Source: Anaerolineae bacterium CG2_30_64_16
GTDB lineage: Bacteria > Chloroflexota > Anaerolineae > CG2-30-64-16
Direction of reading: 5' to 3'
DNA length: 33,349 nt
Assembly: GCA_001871755.1 (NCBI GenBank)
Contig: MNXL01000393.1
Location: 1 to 33,349, forward strand
Both the position numbers and the translations under genes were made by a program. Of this stretch, positions 7,737 through 16,271 are shown one piece after another (position 1 is the stretch's first letter; each line of letters begins with the position of its first letter). The notes beneath the pieces were generated by a model. The model did no database searches, was not told the origin of the DNA, and saw nothing but the letters and a program-made list of their open reading frames with translations.

Positions 7737-9401
7737 ATGGGGAGAAAAGCACCGATTTTAGTCATCGGACTGGATGGCGGCAGTTGGACCGTGTTGGAGC
7801 CACTATTGAAGGCCGGGTTAATGTCCAACCTGGCTAAACTGCGTGCTGAGGGTGCATGGGGCAACTTGGCCTCGACGTTACCTCCATTCACCGCGCCCGC
7901 CTGGTCCACATTTATGACCGGTAAGGATCCTGGCCAACATGGTGTGCTCTCCTTCTTTGAACAGGATGCAGCCAGTTATGACATGGCGCCTGGGAGGGCG
8001 TTGGCAACGAGTGCCGCTTTGAGCCAGCGCACTTTATGGAGTTGGCTGGGAGATGCTGGCTGGCGTGTGGGAATAGTCAACGTGCCATTGACCTATCCCC
8101 CACAACCTGTAAACGGTTTCTTGGTGACCGGGATGCTGACCCCGATTGGCGCTCAGGAGTTTACCTACCCACCTGCCATCGCTGCTGAATTGGGACCGGA
8201 GTACGTCGTGGAGCCGGACTACTTGCGCGGCATCATGGGAAGCTTTGATCTGAGTCAGTTGCCGCAGCAGGTGCAACTACTCGCAGATTTTAACCGCATC
8301 GAAGCCGTCCGAACGCAAGCCTGCCTGGACTTAATTGCCCGCCATCAACCGAACTTTTTCATGGTTGTCTATGCCAGCACTGACCGGATATCACATTTCT
8401 TTTGGGATTATCTAGGGGGTGCGCATGGAGGCACCGACCCTACGATGCTTGCCAGCGTGCACGCCCATTTCCGTCGGTTGGATGGTTGGTTGGGTAAGCT
8501 GATCGCCGCGAGTGGGCCGAATGTGACCGTGCTGATGATGTCTGATCATGGCTTTGGCCCGGCAGCACGACGATGGGCCCACGTTAATTCCTGGCTACGG
8601 GATCAGGGTTTGTTGGTTCCCAAAAAGGGCTCCGCAGTTGGATGGCGTAATCCAGCCTATTGGAAAAGTCGACTAGGCGACAGCCACCTGAGGCGCTGGG
8701 TCAGGACGGTCTTGCCGCAGCGGGCACGCCGCGCCGTGCGGCACGCTGAGCGAGTCACAGACTTAGTGAACTGGTCGGCAACCCAGGCTTATTTTGTGCT
8801 GATTTATGCTAACGTAGCGGGAGTCATGGTCAACTTGCGCGGTCGGCAGGCACAGGGGGTCATCGCTCCCGGTGCTGAATACGAGGCGGTACGAGACCAA
8901 ATCATCGCCGCTGCAAAAGAGTGGTGCGAGCCTATCACTGGGCGGCCGTTGGTGCGCCGGGCAGGGCGGCGGGAAGATTTTTACACTGGCGAGCATGTGT
9001 CAGAGTTCCCTGACGTAATCTTGGAATTAGACCCCGACTATTCGACTGTTGCTAACTTGCGGTCCCAAACAGTGACCCTGGCTAATCCTTCCTTCCGTAC
9101 GGGAGAGCATCGGCCCGAGGGCATTTTTCTCGCCCATGGTCCTGCTATCCGCCCTGGCGAGGTCCATGATGCCAGAATCGGTGATCTGGCCCCAACGATT
9201 TTGCACCTGGCTGGCGTGCCGGTGCCCACCGGTTTAGCGGGGGGAGTATTGACGCAGATATTCGACCAAGAGTGGCTGGACACGCATCCTATCAGCCAAA
9301 TAGCTGCCAACGGGCGTAAAGGGGCCGCGATAGATGAAATCTACTCCAGCGAAGAAGTTGCTGCGTTGACCGAACGCTTGGCTGGTTTGGGGTATCTGTA
9401 G
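7737..9401 (+). CDS. Alkaline-phosphatase-superfamily phosphodiesterase/phosphotransferase, copy 1
   Basis: This 554-residue protein belongs to the type I phosphodiesterase/nucleotide pyrophosphatase group. Visible metal-site and active-site motifs are LDGGSW (Asp13), FTAPAWSTFMTG with the likely nucleophile Thr52, ASTDRISHFFWDY, MMSDHGFG, and GEHRPEGIFLAHGP with the late His. It ends LAGLGYL, typical of this subgroup. No signal peptide or membrane helix is obvious, so the protein looks cytoplasmic. Such genes recur in glycan clusters, where they may hydrolyse or transfer phosphate-containing substituents or nucleotide-sugar intermediates; the true substrate is not known. GAGGGAAGGA lies 13 bases before the ATG. 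The 167 bases upstream hold no recognisable gene. The next gene is a paralogue. Confidence 0.8.
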   Translation: MGRKAPILVIGLDGGSWTVLEPLLKAGLMSNLAKLRAEGAWGNLASTLPPFTAPAWSTFMTGKDPGQHGVLSFFEQDAASYDMAPGRALATSAALSQRTLWSWLGDAGWRVGIVNVPLTYPPQPVNGFLVTGMLTPIGAQEFTYPPAIAAELGPEYVVEPDYLRGIMGSFDLSQLPQQVQLLADFNRIEAVRTQACLDLIARHQPNFFMVVYASTDRISHFFWDYLGGAHGGTDPTMLASVHAHFRRLDGWLGKLIAASGPNVTVLMMSDHGFGPAARRWAHVNSWLRDQGLLVPKKGSAVGWRNPAYWKSRLGDSHLRRWVRTVLPQRARRAVRHAERVTDLVNWSATQAYFVLIYANVAGVMVNLRGRQAQGVIAPGAEYEAVRDQIIAAAKEWCEPITGRPLVRRAGRREDFYTGEHVSEFPDVILELDPDYSTVANLRSQTVTLANPSFRTGEHRPEGIFLAHGPAIRPGEVHDARIGDLAPTILHLAGVPVPTGLAGGVLTQIFDQEWLDTHPISQIAANGRKGAAIDEIYSSEEVAALTERLAGLGYL

Positions 9402-11053
9402 TGATGACAAAATATGCTGGCCCACGGCTGCTGGTAATCGGGTTGGATGGGGCAACCATGCGCTTATTGGTACCCTGGATGAAAGCAGGAAAACTTCCCG
9501 CTTTAGCGCGTCTGGCGTCCACAGGAGCGAGTGGCCCGTTACGTTCCACTATTCGCCCTGAGAGTTCGGTTGCCTGGAGTAGTTTTGCGACGGGTGTCAA
9601 TGCTGGTCAACACGGCATCTTTGGTTTTGCAGGATTTGTACAAGGCACTTATCGCACGCGTCTAATGACGGCTTCTGACCTTCGGGCAACAACATTCTGG
9701 GAACATGCAGCTGCTCAGGGTATACGTGTTGGTGTTTTCAATGTTCCCTTGGTGAGCTACCCCCCAAGACCTTTGCCAGAAGGCAGCTTCAGCGTGGGGG
9801 GGCTGATTACGCCCAATTTGGACAGCAACTTCACTTGGCCGTCAGATCTAAAAGCCAATGTATTGGCCAATGTATCAAACTACCGGTTGGATGTAGATGA
9901 GGCCGGGTTGCGAGACGAAGAGATGATCTCCGAGTTGGCCGAGTTGACACAACAACATCTAGCAGCCGCCCGCTACCTGATACGGAGCCGCTTACCGGAA
10001 CTGTTCGTAGTTGTTTTCATGGCAACTGACCGTATCCAGCATCATTTGTGGCGGCACTTAGATTCGAAGCACCCCCGCTACGACCCAATCCGCTCGCTGC
10101 AGTTAGCCTCGCGCATTCTGGAACTATACTGCCAATTGGATACTGCCGTAGGTGAGTTGATGGCATTGGCTGCCCCGGACGCTCTCACCGTCGTGCTCTC
10201 TGATCATGGCTTCAATGGTTGCTATCGGGCGTTGTCGGTAAATGCCTGGTTGGCGAGTAAAGGTTGGTTAGTGCCAAAGGTAGGAGCCGGGACACGCGGA
10301 AGTGTGGCTCATGGGTTGCGTTGGCTGCGGCAAGTGCCGAATGTACGCCGTTTGAAACAGGTACTGCCGGGCCTGCGCAAGGTGTCCATGGTAGACGCCT
10401 GGCGGCCCGATCCGACGGCCTGGATCGATTGGGGGCAAACCCAAGCCTTCTTTAGCGATGTCGGTGGCATCCGTATCAACTTGCGCGGGCGTGAGCCGCA
10501 GGGCATTGTAGCACCAAAGCAGTATGACGGGTTGCGTGAGCAACTGGTCAATGATCTGTTGACGCTGAGAGACCCGCAAACTGGCGCTGCTCCTATCACA
10601 GCCGTCTATCAACGAGAAGAGCTTTATAGCGGTCCTTATGTTCCAATGGCTCCTGATTTGATTGTCGAGCCACGGAGAGATGCCAACGATCCGCGTAATA
10701 ACTATATGCTGGCTTATGGCGCGTCGCCGACAGGAGCACTATTCTCTGAACCGGCTGGCTTGAACGGCAATCATGATCTGGACGGCATCTTGCTCGCTGC
10801 TGGCCCAGGAGTTGAGCCCGGCCCAATCACGGAAGCCCATCTATGGGACTTGGCCCCGACTTTGTGCCAGGCTCTTGGCATACCGCTTCCCCCCGCCCTG
10901 GACGGGCGGGTGATCCCGCAATTGGTTACAAAGAAGGCCGTGAATTATGGCCCCACGATGATTAAAACCAGCGAAGCCAAGGCAGATGGTCTCAGCACCA
11001 AGGATGAAGCCACTGTTGCTGACCGCCTTCGGGCCCTGGGTTACTTGAGTTAA
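9401..11053 (+). CDS. Alkaline-phosphatase-superfamily phosphodiesterase/phosphotransferase, copy 2
   Basis: A 550-residue paralogue of the preceding gene with the same motif order: VIGLDGATMRLL, then SSVAWSSFATG at the nucleophile region, MATDRIQHHLW, VLSDHGFNG, and NHDLDGILLAAGPG. It also ends in the family tail LRALGYLS. The nucleophile loop differs from copy 1 (ESSVAWSSF against FTAPAWSTF), so the attacking residue would be Ser and not Thr, which could mean a different substrate. The start is GTG 9401, sharing its G with the preceding stop, or ATG 9404; either implies coupled translation. Divergence between the two copies is substantial, so this is an old duplication. Function inferred from superfamily only. 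Confidence 0.8.
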   Translation: MMTKYAGPRLLVIGLDGATMRLLVPWMKAGKLPALARLASTGASGPLRSTIRPESSVAWSSFATGVNAGQHGIFGFAGFVQGTYRTRLMTASDLRATTFWEHAAAQGIRVGVFNVPLVSYPPRPLPEGSFSVGGLITPNLDSNFTWPSDLKANVLANVSNYRLDVDEAGLRDEEMISELAELTQQHLAAARYLIRSRLPELFVVVFMATDRIQHHLWRHLDSKHPRYDPIRSLQLASRILELYCQLDTAVGELMALAAPDALTVVLSDHGFNGCYRALSVNAWLASKGWLVPKVGAGTRGSVAHGLRWLRQVPNVRRLKQVLPGLRKVSMVDAWRPDPTAWIDWGQTQAFFSDVGGIRINLRGREPQGIVAPKQYDGLREQLVNDLLTLRDPQTGAAPITAVYQREELYSGPYVPMAPDLIVEPRRDANDPRNNYMLAYGASPTGALFSEPAGLNGNHDLDGILLAAGPGVEPGPITEAHLWDLAPTLCQALGIPLPPALDGRVIPQLVTKKAVNYGPTMIKTSEAKADGLSTKDEATVADRLRALGYLS

Positions 11054-11058
11054 GGCCC

Positions 11059-12519
11059 ATGGGTATTTTGGCACGCGTAGTACGCAACTTCCTGGCCCTT
11101 ACCACATCGTTGGTCCTTGAACGGGCTATCAGCTTTGTCTTGTTTTTGTTCATCGCCCGCCAACTGGATGCTGACGTCCTGGGTGAATATGCGCTGGCTT
11201 TCTCGTTTCTAGCTATCTTTGAAACCCTCTCAGTGTTTGGCCAGAATTTACTGATCGTGCGAGAGGTGGCCCGAGACCGTTACAATGCTGGGCAGTACCT
11301 AATCCAGTCCAGCATTCTTGTGCTGATGTCCTCGGCGATTTGGGCTGTCACCATGCCTCAAATTGCGCGAGGATTGGGCTATCCCGCTCAGACCGTGTAT
11401 TACGTCGGACTGATGGCCTTGGTATTGGTCCCGGATTCGCTGGCGGTTGTGCCAGAATCAGTGATTCAGGGCTGGGAGAGAATGGAATTTATCACGGCCT
11501 TTCGGTTTCTAACTCACCTGGTTGGGACCACCCTTTCGGTTTTTTTGTTATTGAAGGGACAAGGCTTGGCCGCTGTACTGTATGTACTGGTTGGGCAGCG
11601 AGCAATTCTGGCGGCACTTTACTCGTGGTTGGTATGGCATCGGATACATCCGTCTCTCCGCTTTGACAGAGTTTTTTTCTGCTCTTTGGTCAGCTTATCT
11701 TTGCCGTTTTTAGGGATGAATGCCCTTTCTGCCGTTTATAAAAACGTGGATGTATGGATCTTGCGAGGCATGACAAATGCTGCTGAGGTAGGCTACTACT
11801 CAGCTGCCGATCGACCGATTCAGATGGTAGGTTTGCTGATGCCAATTCTGATGGTGGCTATCTACCCGAGCCTGGCCGAAACATATCGGATTGCTCCTGA
11901 CCGGTTTGAGCGCATGTTGCGAGCCGGTTTGTATGGTTTGGCTGTGACTGTCCCGTTCATTGCGATGCTATTTACCGTGGCCGCGCCAAGCTTCGTAGCA
12001 TTCGCCTACGGTGAAGGCTATGCGGCGACAACGTTGCCTCTACAAATCCTGGCCTGGTCGCTTGTGCCCACCTCCATCGCCGCACTGCTTTTCCGAGCAT
12101 TACTGGCCAGCAACAACGAGCGTGTCTCACTGCGGGTGGCGTTCGTCAATATGGCCGTTAACGTCAGCCTTAACCTGACCCTGATCCCGCGCTGGGGGGC
12201 AGTGGGGGCCAGCGCTGTGGCGCTGTTGACTTCCCTGGTGGGGCTGGCGCAGAATTACTGGTTTGTGGAGCGGCATTTAGTCCGACTGAAAGCCGGGCGC
12301 TTGTTTGTCCGTCCGGCGTTGGGAATGATGTTGGCGGGAGGACTATTTTTGCTTCTTCCTGGGAGCTGGCCCCTATATGTGCGTGGGAGTGTAGCTACGC
12401 TGAGCTACTTAGCTTTTCTGGTAGCTAGCGGGGCTTTGTCTCGCAGAGAGGTAGCATTATTGCAAGCTGCCCTGCGTGATTTGCGGCATGGTGCGATGCC
12501 CTTGCCGGATCGGTCTTGA
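11059..12519 (+). CDS. Wzx-like polysaccharide flippase, cassette copy
   Basis: A 486-residue protein with about 12-14 hydrophobic helices, of the MOP-superfamily polysaccharide exporter type (RfbX/Wzx). It starts with LARVVRNFLALTTSLVLERA and shows the N-terminal IARQLDADVLGEYALAFSF segment, then VREVARDR near residue 71, both common in this family. It would move lipid-linked oligosaccharide across the cytoplasmic membrane. The start ATG lies five bases after the previous stop, with TAAGG upstream. It lies in the lower-GC cassette; a second flippase of the same family sits in GC-rich DNA at 14769. Confidence 0.82.
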   Translation: MGILARVVRNFLALTTSLVLERAISFVLFLFIARQLDADVLGEYALAFSFLAIFETLSVFGQNLLIVREVARDRYNAGQYLIQSSILVLMSSAIWAVTMPQIARGLGYPAQTVYYVGLMALVLVPDSLAVVPESVIQGWERMEFITAFRFLTHLVGTTLSVFLLLKGQGLAAVLYVLVGQRAILAALYSWLVWHRIHPSLRFDRVFFCSLVSLSLPFLGMNALSAVYKNVDVWILRGMTNAAEVGYYSAADRPIQMVGLLMPILMVAIYPSLAETYRIAPDRFERMLRAGLYGLAVTVPFIAMLFTVAAPSFVAFAYGEGYAATTLPLQILAWSLVPTSIAALLFRALLASNNERVSLRVAFVNMAVNVSLNLTLIPRWGAVGASAVALLTSLVGLAQNYWFVERHLVRLKAGRLFVRPALGMMLAGGLFLLLPGSWPLYVRGSVATLSYLAFLVASGALSRREVALLQAALRDLRHGAMPLPDRS

Positions 12520-12522
12520 GCC

Positions 12523-13746
12523 ATGCGTCTGGTAAATGTATGTCCCGTGTCACCCTGCCCGCCCGTTTCGGGTGGGCAGGTTCGGTCGTACCACTTGCTT
12601 GACCGGCTGCGCCGTCGGCACGAGTTGAGTTTGCTCTGCTTCTACCGCTCAGCCGAAGAGCAAGAATCGCTGCGCTGGCTGGCAACGCAAGGCTGGGATG
12701 TGCGGGCGGTGCCGTTTGCTCGTTTGCATCCGGCCTGGCCAGCCACTTGGGGGGTGTTGGGACGGCATCTACGGGCTCTCCTGGGGCGTGAGCCGGCTGG
12801 GGTGACCCACTGGAATCAACCGGCCATGCGGGTTGCCGTGGCTGAAGTTGCAGCCAGGGCCGATGTGGTCCATACAGAGTGTAGCTACCTGGCACCATAT
12901 TTGTTGAATCTGACAGGCAGTGCAACCAGGATCACCACCGCACTGGACCTTTACTCGGTAACACTGCGACGGCAATTGAATGTTGCCACTGACTGGCGTT
13001 TGCGCTGGCGTCTGCGACGTGAGTTACCACGGTTTACTCGCTATGAAGCCTGGATCGCCGGGCAAGTTGACAATGTGTTAGTAATGTCAGAAGTAGATGC
13101 GGCGTTGCTGCGTCGTATGAATCCGGCCGGCCACGTGGTTGTGGTCCCTAACGGCGTGGACACACAAGTACTGCGGTTTGAACACGTAACCAGGATAGGC
13201 CGACACGTGCTATTTGTAGGATCGCCGGGACACGCGCCCAACCTGGATGCGGCCAACTGGGTGTTAACGGGGATTTGGCCTCAACTGCGCCGGCGTTGCC
13301 CGGAAGCAACATTGACGTTGGTCAATATGGATGTTCCTTTGGTGCGCACGTTGGCTGATGGGCAGCCAGGGGTCGACGTGACCGGCCAAGTGCCGGACGT
13401 TGTGCCTTACTATCGGCGGGCTGATCTTTGCTTGGTACCGCTGCGGGCCGGTTCTGGCACGCGGCTGAAGATTTTGGAGGCGATGGCGCTCGGCGTACCG
13501 GTGTTGAGTACAACTGTTGGTGTGGAAGGGTTGAGCGTTGAGCCAGGGCATCATATTGCGTTGGCCGACACTACAAAAGCGTTTACCGATGAAACCATAG
13601 CTCTTTTGAAGAACGGTGCACGGCGACACGCACTTGCAGTAGCTGCCCGTGCCCTCGTTGAAGAAGTCTATGAGTGGGATCATATAGCGGATAAACTAGA
13701 GGCTGTGTTCTATGAAGCGGTGACTCGCCACGCCGCGCTTTACTAA
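12523..13746 (+). CDS. GT4-type glycosyltransferase
   Basis: A 407-residue GT-B glycosyltransferase. The N-terminal half opens MRLVNVCPVSPCPPVSGGQVRSY, with the typical 'P..sGg..r...ll..L..rhe' arrangement. The second half has VVVPNGVDTQVLRF near residue 205, HVLFVGSPGHAPNLDAANW, and the donor-site segment PLRAGSGTRLKILEAMALGVPVLST near residue 306, which holds the family Glu. It most resembles the subgroup often annotated as sugar transferase in exopolysaccharide clusters. It follows the flippase stop by three bases, without a clear Shine-Dalgarno sequence, so it is probably reached by coupling. Donor and acceptor unknown. Confidence 0.82.
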   Translation: MRLVNVCPVSPCPPVSGGQVRSYHLLDRLRRRHELSLLCFYRSAEEQESLRWLATQGWDVRAVPFARLHPAWPATWGVLGRHLRALLGREPAGVTHWNQPAMRVAVAEVAARADVVHTECSYLAPYLLNLTGSATRITTALDLYSVTLRRQLNVATDWRLRWRLRRELPRFTRYEAWIAGQVDNVLVMSEVDAALLRRMNPAGHVVVVPNGVDTQVLRFEHVTRIGRHVLFVGSPGHAPNLDAANWVLTGIWPQLRRRCPEATLTLVNMDVPLVRTLADGQPGVDVTGQVPDVVPYYRRADLCLVPLRAGSGTRLKILEAMALGVPVLSTTVGVEGLSVEPGHHIALADTTKAFTDETIALLKNGARRHALAVAARALVEEVYEWDHIADKLEAVFYEAVTRHAALY

Positions 13747-13761
13747 TTCGGGAGATCGAGT

Positions 13762-14772
13762 TTGGAGCACACCATCGCAGACGCTTCCCGGCCAACAGTG
13801 TCTGTGGTTATCGTCAATTGGAACACCCGCCAGTTCCTGGGACCATGCCTGGATTCTATCCTGGCAGCCCAGGATAAAGTGTCGCTGGAAATTCGGGTGG
13901 TTGACAACGCGTCACAGGATGGCAGTGTGGCCATGCTGCGAGACCGCTATCCACAGATCAAAGTAATTGCCAATGACGAGAATCGTGGTTTTGCCGCAGC
14001 CAATAACCAGGCCCTGGCTCAAGCGCGCGGTAAGTATACACTCTTGCTAAACCCTGATACCGAGGTTCCTGGCGGTACATTGGAACACATGGTGCGCTTT
14101 CTGGACGACCATCCACAGGTGGGAATCGTTGGGCCGCGTTTGCAGGTATTGAGCGGCAAAATCCAGGGGGGGGCAGCGGGCTACGAGCCGTCGCTCTGGA
14201 CGGTGTTCAACTATAGCTTCTTCCTGTACAAGCTGGCCCCGCGCCTGTTCCGAGGCATGTGGCTGGCGCAGCGGCAATACCTGGCCGGCGCGCCAATCCG
14301 CGTGGACTGGGTGTCGGGCGCGGCGCTGATGGTGCGACTGGCAGCGGCCCGAGAGGTGGGCCAGCTCGACGAGGCGTACTTCATGTACGCCGAAGACGTG
14401 GATTTCTGCCGCCGGCTGCGCGAACGGGGCTGGACCATCTATTGCCTGCCCGACGTGCAGATCATCCACCACATTGGCCGCAGCACGCGGCAGCGCGGGC
14501 CGGGCTTCTTCGCCATCAACGTCCACAGCCTCGACCACTACTACCGTTCGCACTACGCGCCTGGCGTCGTGCGCCTGCTGCACCTGTTTGGCGCGGGCGG
14601 CTTCCTGTTGCGTATCTTGGGATACGAGGCGCTCTATCTGCTCCGCCGCAAGGCCGTCTATGCGGAATTGCGGGACCAATGGCGGTCATGCCTGGCGACC
14701 AGCCTGCGGCGCTTGCTCGGCTTGACGCAGTTGGGAGTGGACAAGACGTTATCGGATGAGGCGCCACGATGA
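13762..14772 (+). CDS. GT2-family glycosyltransferase, rhamnosyltransferase-like
   Basis: A 336-residue GT-A glycosyltransferase. Motifs in order are SVVIVNWNTRQFL (residue 13 on), EIRVVDNASQDGS, ENRGFAAANNQAL, LLLNPDTEV (the metal or nucleotide-site region), then WVSGAALMVR and DEAYFMYAEDVDFCRRL with the catalytic-base-type E-D. This layout matches WbbL-like rhamnosyl and related transferases. TTG at 13762 is the start, with GGGAG at 13750-13754 at good spacing. The first ~400 bases are low in GC and the remainder is GC-rich, so the gene spans the right edge of the lower-GC cassette and may be a recombinant. The stop overlaps the next start (ATGA). Confidence 0.85.
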   Translation: MEHTIADASRPTVSVVIVNWNTRQFLGPCLDSILAAQDKVSLEIRVVDNASQDGSVAMLRDRYPQIKVIANDENRGFAAANNQALAQARGKYTLLLNPDTEVPGGTLEHMVRFLDDHPQVGIVGPRLQVLSGKIQGGAAGYEPSLWTVFNYSFFLYKLAPRLFRGMWLAQRQYLAGAPIRVDWVSGAALMVRLAAAREVGQLDEAYFMYAEDVDFCRRLRERGWTIYCLPDVQIIHHIGRSTRQRGPGFFAINVHSLDHYYRSHYAPGVVRLLHLFGAGGFLLRILGYEALYLLRRKAVYAELRDQWRSCLATSLRRLLGLTQLGVDKTLSDEAPR

Positions 14773-16214
14773 GTACTGCGCAGCGCGTGGCGCGCAACAC
14801 CGCGTCACTGGCAGCCGTCCAGGGCTTCCGCATCGTGGCCGCGCTGGCGATCACCCTATACATCGCCCGCTTCGGCGCGGCCTGGCTGGGCAAGTACGCG
14901 CTGCTGCTGGCCTACCTGAACATCTTTCAGATTCTGGCCGATTTTGGACTGCCGCGCCTGGTCACGCGGGAGGTGGCCCGGGCGCCGGCCGCGGGCAACC
15001 GCTATTTTTGGAATGCGCTGGCGGCCCAGTTGACCCTGTCCGCCGCCTCCATGTTGTTGATGCTGGCCGCAGTCGCGCTGATCGGCTATCCGGCCGATAC
15101 GACCAGGATGTTACAGGTGGCCACCCTGGCCATCCCGCCCTACGCGCTGGCCTCAGTGGCCGGTGCGCTGCTCCAGGCCCACGAACGCATGGCCGCGTTG
15201 GCGCTGGCGGAGGGGGTAAGCACCCTTTGGCAGTTGGTGGGGAGCATCTGGCTGCTCTCGGCCGGGTACGGCGTGGTCGCGCTGGCGTGGGTGCGCGTGG
15301 TGGGCGTACTGCTCAGCGGGCTGGTCAATCTGATCAGTATGCGCCGCGTGACACATCCCGGCCGGCCGGCCGTCTCGCCCCATTTCGCGCTGGCGCTGGC
15401 GCACGGCTCGTTGGACCTGTTCATCCTGGCCGCCTTCGGCGCGATCCTGTTCCGGCTGGATGTCCTGGTGCTGACCGAGGTCGCTGGCGAGGCAGCCACA
15501 GGGGTCTACAACGCCGCCTACCAGTTGGCGAAGGTGGTGGCATTGCTGTCGTTGGCCTACGCCGACGCGATCTTCCCGACGCTGTCCCGTCTCTATGCTG
15601 CCGGGGAAACTGCGGAGCAAACCGGCAACGGACAGGCAGATTGGGTGTTGCGCAAGTCGTTCGCCTGGAGCGCCGCGGTGCTTTTGCCGCTGGCGGTGGG
15701 CGCGACCATCCTGCCGGCGCCGGTGATCGGGCTTTTGTATCCGCAGGCAGAATTCGCCGCAGCCGTGACGGTGTTGCCCTGGCTGGGCTGGATGTTGCTG
15801 CCGTACTTCGCTTATGTGATACTCAACCGGGCGTTGGTGGCCGCCAACTTACAACGCGTGGCGCGCGACACCACCGTGATCATGGTCCTGGTGGGGGTCG
15901 GGCTGCAATATGGGCTGGCCCGCTGGCAAGGTGTGACCGGCACGGCCATCGCCACGACTCTGACCTTCCTGTTGGGTGCGGCCCTCAACGCGTTTTTCGT
16001 GCGGCGAGCGTTGGGCACGTTGCACCTGGGGCGGGCTTTCGGGCGAGCGTTGCCCGCGGCGCTGGGACTGAGCGCCGTGCTGGCCCTGCTGCGCGCCTGG
16101 CCGCTGTGGGTCAGCCTGCCGGCCGGCGCGCTAAGTTACGCGGGGCTGGCATTTATGACGCGCGCCTTCACCCGCGAGGATCTGGCGCTGGTGCGAAAGA
16201 TGATCGGCAGGTAG
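14769..16214 (+). CDS. Wzx-like polysaccharide flippase, backbone copy
   Basis: A 481-residue multi-helix membrane protein of the polysaccharide-exporter (MOP) superfamily. It opens TAQRVARNTASLAAVQGFR and contains YIARFGAAWLGKYALLLAY and VTREVARAP near residue 75, in the same places as the flippase at 11059, but the two are clearly divergent. Predicted role: export of the lipid-linked repeat unit. It is GC-rich like the genes that follow. ATG 14769 overlaps the previous stop. Having two flippases in one locus suggests two repeat units or a replaced and a resident system. Confidence 0.82.
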   Translation: MSTAQRVARNTASLAAVQGFRIVAALAITLYIARFGAAWLGKYALLLAYLNIFQILADFGLPRLVTREVARAPAAGNRYFWNALAAQLTLSAASMLLMLAAVALIGYPADTTRMLQVATLAIPPYALASVAGALLQAHERMAALALAEGVSTLWQLVGSIWLLSAGYGVVALAWVRVVGVLLSGLVNLISMRRVTHPGRPAVSPHFALALAHGSLDLFILAAFGAILFRLDVLVLTEVAGEAATGVYNAAYQLAKVVALLSLAYADAIFPTLSRLYAAGETAEQTGNGQADWVLRKSFAWSAAVLLPLAVGATILPAPVIGLLYPQAEFAAAVTVLPWLGWMLLPYFAYVILNRALVAANLQRVARDTTVIMVLVGVGLQYGLARWQGVTGTAIATTLTFLLGAALNAFFVRRALGTLHLGRAFGRALPAALGLSAVLALLRAWPLWVSLPAGALSYAGLAFMTRAFTREDLALVRKMIGR

Positions 16215-16218
16215 GGGC

Positions 16219-16257
16219 AGCTGAAAATGCCCCCCTGCCCCCCAATCCTGGGGGGAG
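16219..16257 (+). repeat. Short C-run/G-run hairpin in front of the methyltransferase
   Basis: CCCCCC at 16238-16243 and GGGGGG at 16250-16255 can pair around a six-base loop. The second arm contains the only G-rich segment that could act as Shine-Dalgarno for ATG 16272. The hairpin could therefore lower ribosome access; this is inference. The sequence style matches the other C-run/G-run repeats of the window. Confidence 0.45.
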
Positions 16258-16271
16258 ATGCTATCAGATCT

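Larger units (their letters stand above)
5640..14170. other. Lower-GC cassette inside the polysaccharide locus
   Basis: From about 5640 to about 14170 the base composition drops. Hand-counted 60-base lines give 50-60% GC (6301: 60%, 6901: 50%, 9961: 55%), against 70% at 21061. Codons ending in A or T become common (TTG, GTA, CAA, AAT). The left edge falls at the start of the second DUF2142 gene. The right edge falls inside the GT2 gene at about residue 135, after which the same reading frame returns to GC-rich codons. The cassette holds DUF2142, two phosphodiesterases, flippase, GT4 and the 5' part of GT2. Edges are accurate to perhaps 50 bases. Confidence 0.7.

Noticed and set aside
7570-7761. 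Small plus-strand open frame starting right after the DUF2142 stop
   Set aside because: No ribosome site, no homology-like pattern, and it runs into the phosphodiesterase start in another frame.
16227-16271. Upstream ATG start for the methyltransferase
   Set aside because: It would translate a C-run/G-run hairpin into a short peptide not expected in the family; ATG 16272 begins the natural N-terminus.
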